Positions 30,016-33,833 of a DNA stretch of 33,833 nt are shown piece after piece. The translations under genes and the position numbers were made by a program. This DNA is from a virus. The notes under the pieces are model-generated. The model made no database searches. It was given only the letters and a program-made list of their open reading frames with translations, and had not been told where the DNA came from. Position 1 is the stretch's first letter, and each line of letters starts with the position of its first letter. Where the stretch lies: IMG/VR virus record IMGVR_UViG_3300046010_005483, positions 1 through 33,833 of that record; one strand, 5' to 3'.

Positions 30016-30541
30016 GAAATGTAAGGTGTGTTCAGTATTGTTCACGCCTTTACGACCTTTACAAGCGTGTTGCACTTGGGAATGTGCTAATCTATACGTT
30101 AAGGAACTAAACGAAAAGAAAGAAAAAAAAGACTGGCAAAAGCGTAAAGCGAAAATGAAATCTGATCTTATGACTTTGCAGGATTATATTAAAATTGCTC
30201 AATCTATATTCAATAGTTACATTAATCTTAGAGATAAAGGAAAAGACTGTATTAGTTGTTTTAAACCAATTAAAGGGCGTGTAAATGCTTCGCACTACTA
30301 TAACGCCAACAACCATTGGAACGTTCGGTTTAATGAAGATAACGTGCATAGCAGCTGCATTACGTGTAACCAGTATTTAAGTGGCAATCTTATTGAATAC
30401 CGAAATGGATTAATTCAAAGAATAGGTATTGAAAGACTTGAAAAGCTTGATCAAATAGCAAACGAAACAAGAAAATTCACAATAGAAGAAGTTAAAGAAA
30501 TAGCAGAGAAATACAAAAAATTAAATAAAATGATAAAATAA
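29987..30541 (+). CDS. ninG: NinG / Rap-like recombination nuclease
   Basis: A 184-residue protein matching lambda NinG (Rap), a structure-specific Holliday-junction/D-loop nuclease. Features: an N-terminal zinc site (CKVCSVLFTP and CCTWEC, about residues 13-33), a central helix (KSDLMTLQDYIKIAQSIFNS), and the C-terminal signature with CISCFKPIKGRVNASHYYNA (about 86-105), then HSSCITCNQYLSGNLIEYR with more Cys and His residues. It acts in phage recombination, probably together with the ERF annealing protein encoded 500 bases downstream. It is followed by a new promoter. Confidence 0.88.
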   Translation: MTITKKLKDKKCKVCSVLFTPLRPLQACCTWECANLYVKELNEKKEKKDWQKRKAKMKSDLMTLQDYIKIAQSIFNSYINLRDKGKDCISCFKPIKGRVNASHYYNANNHWNVRFNEDNVHSSCITCNQYLSGNLIEYRNGLIQRIGIERLEKLDQIANETRKFTIEEVKEIAEKYKKLNKMIK

Positions 30542-30574
30542 TTACAAAAAAATTATTTATTAAAGATTTATTAT

Positions 30575-30582
30575 TATATTTG
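30575..30582 (+). promoter_or_regulatory. Bacteroidetes promoter (-7 TATATTTG) for the recombination genes
   Basis: TATATTTG in a 63-base AT-rich gap after ninG, 22 bases before the next ATG (30605). No good -33 TTG is visible. It starts the transcript carrying the ERF and Gp157 genes. Confidence 0.65.
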
Positions 30583-30604
30583 TAGAAACAAAAACGAAAA
30601 GCAA

Positions 30605-30865
30605 ATGAATTTAGAGGAAGTACAAAACTATTTTAAAGATCAAATTTCAAAAGGTAATTACGATGTTGTTAGAATAACAGGCAAAGTATTTACGCGCTGG
30701 ATATCTTTGAAAGTAAATGATCGACCTTTTTTAATTAAGGTAAATGAATTAGATGTAATGCAAGAAGGTGAAATAGATGAAAATTATATCCAACTTGGTG
30801 ATTTTAGTAAACAACAAAAACAAATAATATATGAAAGATACAGAGACGAAATCGAAAGGTATTAA
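30605..30865 (+). CDS. hypothetical protein, 86 aa
   Basis: Function not recognised. A small alpha-beta protein (NLEEVQNYFKDQISKGNYD; VRITGKVFTRWISLKVNDRP) whose central strands could form a compact sheet. First gene after the promoter at 30575, with an A-rich leader, and overlapping the next gene by 35 bases. The operon context is recombination. Confidence 0.6.
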   Translation: MNLEEVQNYFKDQISKGNYDVVRITGKVFTRWISLKVNDRPFLIKVNELDVMQEGEIDENYIQLGDFSKQQKQIIYERYRDEIERY

Positions 30866-31031
30866 TTTCAAATTAAGCCCTGAATCAAACGAGCAAATCA
30901 AACGATTCAAACGAATAGCTAACTTTGTTAAAGACTATTCAGAACAGAAACCTTTTTACGTAAATAAAATGTTAGAAGGTTATGAAAAATTAAGTGATGA
31001 ACAAATTATTAATCTATTAAAAAACAAATAA
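30831..31031 (+). CDS. small basic protein upstream of ERF, 66 aa
   Basis: Function not recognised. It begins with a short strand-like GINFKLSPESNEQIKRFKR and continues in two helices, a layout faintly like ribbon-helix-helix regulators, though too weak for a call. It overlaps the preceding gene by 35 bases and ends 1 base before the ERF gene, so it may be an ERF accessory or autoregulator. Confidence 0.5.
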   Translation: MKDTETKSKGINFKLSPESNEQIKRFKRIANFVKDYSEQKPFYVNKMLEGYEKLSDEQIINLLKNK

Positions 31032-31032
31032 A

Positions 31033-31527
31033 ATGATTTACGGAAAATTAGCAAAAGCAAAAAAAGAAATGGGGAAAGTTTTTAAGAACTCAAAGAATCC
31101 TCATTTTAAATCTAATTACGCTGATATTAACGCGTTGTTAGATACAGTCGAACCAATCTTATTAGAAAATGGTTTGCTACTCTTACAACCTATTTTAAAT
31201 GGCAAAGTAATAACACAAATAATAGATATTGAAACAGGGGAAAAGATTGAAAGTATAATTGAGTTAGACGGCACAATGAACGCGCAGCAACGTGGTTCTC
31301 AAATTACATACTATCGTAGATATACTTTACAAAGCATTTTGAGTTTGTCAACAACAGATGATGATGGTAATTTAGCAAGTCAACCGCAAAAACCTTTGAT
31401 GAGTGATGCACAATATGAAAAATTTATTGAACGTTTACAATTAGATCCAAAGGTATTGGATAAAGCAAAACAGCAATTTGTATTTACACCTCAACAAGAG
31501 ATTGAGATAAAAGAGATAATAGGATGA
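31033..31527 (+). CDS. erf: ERF family single-strand annealing recombinase
   Basis: A 164-residue protein with the ERF family core: KNPHFKSNYADINALLDTVE (about residues 21-40), then NGLLLLQPI, and the hallmark QRGSQITYYRRYTLQSIL (about 90-107) ending in TTDDDGN. ERF proteins form rings that anneal complementary single strands, promoting recombination and genome circularisation in phages. It is placed with Gp157, an SSB-like protein and NinG, a full annealing pathway. The C-terminus is short, so this is the compact form. It overlaps the next gene's ATG (ATGA). Confidence 0.88.
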   Translation: MIYGKLAKAKKEMGKVFKNSKNPHFKSNYADINALLDTVEPILLENGLLLLQPILNGKVITQIIDIETGEKIESIIELDGTMNAQQRGSQITYYRRYTLQSILSLSTTDDDGNLASQPQKPLMSDAQYEKFIERLQLDPKVLDKAKQQFVFTPQQEIEIKEIIG

Positions 31528-31664
31528 GTAGAGCATATGATTTTTACAGAGTTCCTGACCAATCAGAAGTAGAAGAACAGGAAAGGCTGGAATACCTCGA
31601 ATGGTATAATGAGCAAAAAGAAAAAGAAAGTAATAATCAAAACACAGGAGAAAATGGAAAATAA
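31524..31664 (+). CDS. small acidic protein, 46 aa
   Basis: Begins SRAYDFYRVPDQSEVEEQER and continues as a Glu/Lys/Asn-rich tail. The ATG overlaps the ERF stop (ATGA at 31524-31527), and its 3' end overlaps the Gp157 start at 31654 by 11 bases. Nothing in it is recognisable. The coupling on both sides supports translation. Confidence 0.5.
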   Translation: MSRAYDFYRVPDQSEVEEQERLEYLEWYNEQKEKESNNQNTGENGK

Positions 31665-32148
31665 AAGTTTATACAAAATTGAAAGCGAATATTTAGAATT
31701 ATTTGCACGAATAGAAATGGCAGATGGTGAACTTACACCTGAGTTAGAAAGCGCCTTAGAAATCAATAAAGCGGAGTTAGAGGTAAAATCTATTGCTTAT
31801 GTAGAAGTAATCAAGCAACGAGAATCATTTAACACACGTATAGATGATGAAATAAAGCGATTACAGGCATTAAAAAAGCAAAATGATAATCTTATACTAC
31901 GATTAAAAAACAACCTTTTAAATGCAGTTAATTTGTTTGGTAATTTTGAATCAGGATTTTTGAAGTTTAGCACAAGAAAATCAAAACAAGTTGAGGTAAA
32001 TATAGATCCTAACGACTTACCGAAAGAATTTAAAGTAGTTAAAGTAACTGAAACACCGGATAAGAATGCTATTAAGAAAGCAATTGAACAAGGTCAAGAG
32101 ATACAAGGGTGTAGAATAATAGAAAACATAAATCTTCAAATCAAATAA
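31654..32148 (+). CDS. Siphovirus Gp157 family protein
   Basis: About 164 residues from the ATG at 31654. Gp157 pattern: YLELFARIEMADGELTPELE (about residues 10-29), then a long coiled coil (RIDDEIKRLQALKKQNDNLI, about 63-82) and a beta-rich end with FSTRKSKQVEV, DLPKEFKVVKVTETPDKNAI and an IEQGQEIQGCRI segment. Gp157 genes sit beside ERF/RecT and SSB genes in many phages. The family was named from a streptococcal phage and its biochemical role is unsettled. The ATG at 31654 gives less overlap with the upstream gene than the alternative at 31609. Confidence 0.85.
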   Translation: MENKSLYKIESEYLELFARIEMADGELTPELESALEINKAELEVKSIAYVEVIKQRESFNTRIDDEIKRLQALKKQNDNLILRLKNNLLNAVNLFGNFESGFLKFSTRKSKQVEVNIDPNDLPKEFKVVKVTETPDKNAIKKAIEQGQEIQGCRIIENINLQIK

Positions 32149-32149
32149 A

Positions 32150-32335
32150 ATGAATGCAATTGAAAAAGCAGATGAACTAATAGAGACGTTCTCGAATGAT
32201 AATACAAGAGATAGCGAACGTAAAGCAATTGAACACGCTATTTATCACGTAGAAGAAATCATAGTAATAGCATATGATCAAGCGACAAAGAAATATTATA
32301 CAGAAGTGTTGAATCATTTAAAAGAAATAAAATGA
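32150..32335 (+). CDS. hypothetical helical protein, 61 aa
   Basis: Function not recognised. All-helical, with EKADELIETFSNDNTRDSER then KAIEHAIYHVEEIIVIAYDQ, a two-helix hairpin-like layout. It starts 1 base after the Gp157 stop and overlaps the RlpA-like gene by 4 bases (ATGA). It resembles many short early proteins of Bacteroidetes phages that lack a known role. Confidence 0.6.
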   Translation: MNAIEKADELIETFSNDNTRDSERKAIEHAIYHVEEIIVIAYDQATKKYYTEVLNHLKEIK

Positions 32336-32658
32336 AAATAATAATAACAATAGTGGGGTGGTTGTTGACTACCTCACTAACTTTCAATGCAACATGGTAT
32401 GGTGAGGAATTTAATGACCAAGTGACATTTAGCGGTGAGAAATTTAATTGTAATAAATTAACATGTGCATCTAACTACTTTCCTATTGGCACGAAGCTAA
32501 AAATCACAAACAAAGAGAATAAAAAAAGTGTGATTGTTAGATGCAACGACAGAGGCGGAATGGGAGAATATACAATCGACTTGTCTAAAGAAGCATTTAA
32601 ACGAATAGCAGATTTAAAAACAGGAGTAATTGATGTGAAAGTAAGAGTTATAAAATAA
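32332..32658 (+). CDS. RlpA-like double-psi beta-barrel secreted protein
   Basis: A 108-residue protein with an N-terminal signal-like segment (MKIIITIVGWLLTTSLTFNA) and a double-psi beta-barrel of the RlpA type: ATWYGEEFNDQ (about residues 20-30), FPIGTKLKITN (about 49-59), and VIVRCNDRGGMGEYTIDLS (about 65-83), matching the family's V-R-V-N-D-R-G-P...D-L-S motif with the key Asp retained. RlpA proteins cleave denuded glycan strands or bind them. Its place in the recombination operon, far from the lysis genes, is unusual. The SPOR domain of cellular RlpA is absent. Confidence 0.8.
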   Translation: MKIIITIVGWLLTTSLTFNATWYGEEFNDQVTFSGEKFNCNKLTCASNYFPIGTKLKITNKENKKSVIVRCNDRGGMGEYTIDLSKEAFKRIADLKTGVIDVKVRVIK

Positions 32659-32729
32659 CGGCATCGGGCTTTGTGTCCGTTGGTGACTAAAACCACAAAT
32701 GTTAAATTAAAAAACTAAAACTAAATAAT
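32657..32729 (+). other. structured, relatively GC-rich leader
   Basis: AACGG (32657-32661) can pair with CCGTT (32677-32681), and TTTGTG (32670-32675) with CACAAA (32694-32699), an interleaved order that would form a pseudoknot. TGGT/ACCA (32681-32684/32692-32695) is an alternative. The segment 32658-32685 is much more GC-rich than its surroundings, suggesting recent arrival. Confidence 0.45.
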
Positions 32730-33005
32730 ATGACAAAAGTTAAATCGAAGAACAAAACCGCCAATGGTACAAAACCCGTGTTAGGCGCAGTTAAATTGAA
32801 AAAAGGAGATACTATCAAATTTAATTTTCATGGATTTGGAGTTGTATCACAAGAAGAAACTGAAATCACAAAAATAACTAAAGATTATATTCAGATTTCT
32901 GATGGTGAACCAGAGTATAAATTTGATAGAAAAACAGGAAAATGCTTAAATGACAATACAGATTTTGGTTACAGAAGAAGTTTGCCAAATGAGTATCTCG
33001 CTTAA
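32730..33005 (+). CDS. hypothetical small beta-barrel-like protein, 91 aa
   Basis: Function not recognised. A Lys/Asn/Thr-rich N-terminal tail (TKVKSKNKTANGTKP) precedes a beta-rich body: GDTIKFNFHGFGVVSQEETE, then ITKDYIQISDGEPEYKFDRK and GKCLNDNTDFGYRRS. The compact strands suggest an SH3- or OB-like barrel. It lies within a 0.5-kb island with structured flanks; a 15-bp near-perfect inverted repeat joins codons 17-22 of this gene to the base after its stop. This suggests a separately acquired module. Confidence 0.55.
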   Translation: MTKVKSKNKTANGTKPVLGAVKLKKGDTIKFNFHGFGVVSQEETEITKITKDYIQISDGEPEYKFDRKTGKCLNDNTDFGYRRSLPNEYLA

Positions 33006-33016
33006 TTGCGCCTAAC
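32780..33016. repeat. 15-bp inverted repeat around the 91-aa gene body
   Basis: GTTAGGCGCAGTTAA (32780-32794) is the reverse complement of TTAATTGCGCCTAAC (33002-33016) except at one base. The second arm overlaps the gene's stop codon. It is strikingly GC-rich for this genome. The arms contain GTTAGGC and GCCTAAC, the 7-base core motifs of integron attC ends, in cassette-like order. Confidence 0.8.
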
Positions 33017-33180
33017 AAAGAAATAAGCAAACGTTTTAATGTTGCTTATGGAATGTTATGAGTAGTTTATCCAACTAAAAGCCTTCCTTAAAGGTTGACG
33101 AATGAGTAAAGCTTTATAAGTGGTAGTATAATTCATTGGTTGCCAAGTTGGATAAATTAATTTAGTAGAAAGTAATAAAA
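33006..33180 (+). other. non-coding structured segment (possible RNA or attC-like site)
   Basis: No reading frame of note in 33006-33234. Hairpin ATAAGCAA (33023-33030) with TTGCTTAT (33042-33049). Then a long-range stem, TTTATCCAACT (33066-33076) with AGTTGGATAAA (33146-33156), 11 perfect base pairs enclosing AGCCTT/AAGGTT (33080-33085/33091-33096) and AATGAGT/ATTCATT (33101-33107/33131-33137): a three-way-junction fold. ATCCAAC/GTTGGAT inside the outer stem also fits the attC core consensus. There is no terminator T run. Confidence 0.55.
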
Positions 33181-33205
33181 AAGTAATTTATATAAATATA
33201 TTTAC

Positions 33206-33213
33206 TATATTTG
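33206..33213 (+). promoter_or_regulatory. Bacteroidetes promoter (-7 TATATTTG) before the zinc-ribbon gene
   Basis: TATATTTG, 21 bases upstream of the ATG at 33235, in an AT-only stretch. It would start the transcript that runs through the contig junction to the terminator at 1474. Confidence 0.65.
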
Positions 33214-33234
33214 TATCACAAAAAGCAAAGCAAA

Positions 33235-33468
33235 ATGAAGTTTAAAAAGTGTCACACGTGTAAACGTAAACTTCCCTTAATTTTATACAAAGTAAATACC
33301 GCTGTTTATCAAAGAAAATCAGACTATGGTATGTGTATAAATTGCCGAGTATGTAGCTACAAGTTAGCTTTAAGACAGGGAGGATGGATGCAACGAATTG
33401 AAGGCAAATTTAAGTTTGTAAATGCAACGAAAAAAGAAATAATGATTAAATATTTTTGGAAAAAATGA
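33235..33468 (+). CDS. small zinc-ribbon-like protein, 77 aa
   Basis: Starts at the ATG 33235 with a purine-rich leader (AAAGCAAAGCAAA). It is highly basic and carries CHTC (about residues 6-9) and CINCRVC (about 35-41), arranged as a zinc ribbon, plus an aromatic C-terminus. Short basic zinc-ribbon proteins in phages usually bind nucleic acid or host RNA polymerase. No specific family is recognised. It overlaps the next gene as ATGA. Confidence 0.65.
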   Translation: MKFKKCHTCKRKLPLILYKVNTAVYQRKSDYGMCINCRVCSYKLALRQGGWMQRIEGKFKFVNATKKEIMIKYFWKK

Positions 33469-33747
33469 AAGCAAAAAGAGAATTAACACCAATACAAATA
33501 GACACGTTAAACACAATATTTCAAACGTGCTTGCTCTTTCAAGTTTCATTACATAATTTAGGAAAGTGTAAGTGATAGTGTAATATTTGTTAGAGAAAAC
33601 AAACGACAATTGAATAAAACTTTGAAATGGTTAGAATCAATAGTAGAAACTTTAACCGCTCAGTTAGATATTTTTGAATCTGAAGAATATGTAAAAATAG
33701 TTGCAGAAGTAGAAAAGCTTAGTAAATCAATAAAATTAACAGTATGA
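33465..33747 (+). pseudogene. early gene split by a frameshift near 33565
   Basis: The first frame runs from ATG 33465 (MKAKRELTPIQIDTLNTIFQ) to a TGA at 33573, 36 codons. A second frame, open from 33562 to TGA 33745 and lacking its own ATG, continues as a helical protein (RENKRQLNKTLKWLESIVET; VKIVAEVEKLSKSIK). Skipping one base near 33567 joins them into about 92 residues (GKVSDSVIFVRENKR across the joint). The end overlaps the next ATG. This is an indel mutation, an assembly error close to the contig end, or +1 frameshifting. Confidence 0.6.
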
Positions 33748-33831
33748 TAGCAGAAAATGAATACTTTGAAAACGTTACAAGAAAACAGTTAGTAAAAGTA
33801 ATTAAAGTAGAAAGTAATACTTTAACATATA
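33725..33831. repeat. 107-bp terminal direct repeat, right copy
   Basis: Identical to 4-110. It contains the end of the frameshifted gene and the first 88 bases of the gene that is complete at 23-217, so the reading frames continue smoothly across the junction. Confidence 0.95.
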
Positions 33832-33833
33832 TC
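33744..33833 (+). CDS. partial copy of the 64-aa gene at 23-217
   Basis: The first 88 bases repeat the gene starting at 23, and the last two bases differ, probably contig-end noise. It is not a second gene. It shows that the gene at 23 directly follows, and overlaps (ATGA), the split gene at 33465-33747. Confidence 0.85.
   Translation, partial: MIAENEYFENVTRKQLVKVIKVESNTLTYI

Noticed and set aside
32657-32729. Intrinsic terminator after the RlpA-like gene
   Set aside because: The pairings are interleaved and no T run follows any of the stems, so termination is not supported. Described instead as a structured leader.
33066-33156. tRNA-like gene
   Set aside because: The three-way fold has an 11-bp outer stem and two inner hairpins, but there is no TTCRA-type T-loop, no anticodon arm of correct size and no acceptor geometry.
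1-33833. Temperate lifestyle
   Set aside because: No integrase, excisionase, CI-like repressor, ParA or attachment site was recognised. The DnaA-like and winged-helix proteins could be regulators but do not indicate lysogeny by themselves.

Overview
The window looks like one complete, tightly packed genome of a tailed phage, probably a siphovirus, infecting a low-GC Bacteroidetes host, most likely Flavobacteriia. All supported genes are on the + strand. The first and last ~107 bases repeat (4-110 = 33725-33831), so the contig closes into a circle, or has redundant ends, with a unit of about 33,721 bp. The host assignment rests on six intergenic copies of the Bacteroidetes -7 promoter element (TATATTTG), A-rich start-codon leaders with no Shine-Dalgarno, and gene families typical of Bacteroidetes phages (DUF6291, DUF3127, DUF6712-like). 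I saw no integrase, excisionase or repressor, and no tRNA gene or CRISPR array.

The genome has two transcription blocks. The late block runs from a terminator/promoter pair (1474-1514) to a terminator after the endolysin (22330-22353). Its order is: small membrane and accessory genes; TerS and TerL; a putative tail-assembly chaperone with a -1 frameshift site; an HK97 gp10-like neck protein; two large baseplate or distal-tail proteins; two receptor-binding-type proteins (DUF1566 lectin-like and beta-helix); the tape measure; prohead protease, scaffold and major capsid protein; a putative tail tube protein bracketed by two hairpin terminators; portal with a MuF-like C-terminus; connector; tail terminator-like protein; tail fibre; LamG lectin; and a lysis group (membrane GAF-like protein, small hydrophobic protein, M15 peptidase). 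Placing the portal and capsid genes after the tape measure, about 10-12 kb from TerL, is unusual.

The early block runs from 22.4 kb through the contig junction to the terminator at 1474. It is driven by promoters at 22425, 23915, 25743, 30575 and 33206. It encodes small unknown proteins, a DnaA domain IV-like protein, a winged-helix protein, a lipoprotein, a DUF6291 initiator-like protein, a primase-helicase, a C5 DNA methyltransferase, NinG, an ERF annealing protein, Gp157, an RlpA-like secreted protein, a DUF3127 SSB-like protein and a two-domain MazG-like pyrophosphatase.

The most interesting non-coding features are: a probable replication origin inside the DUF6291 gene, with six ~10-bp-phased ATCGC-type motifs in all three codon frames followed by an AT-rich tandem repeat; a free-standing structured RNA at 25755-25850 with its own promoter, terminator and potential pseudoknot; a duplicated 70-bp promoter/operator flanking the DnaA-like gene; and a 0.5-kb relatively GC-rich structured island at 32657-33180 with cassette-like inverted repeats. 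Two early genes look broken, one by a frameshift near 33565 and one by an in-frame TGA at 24451.
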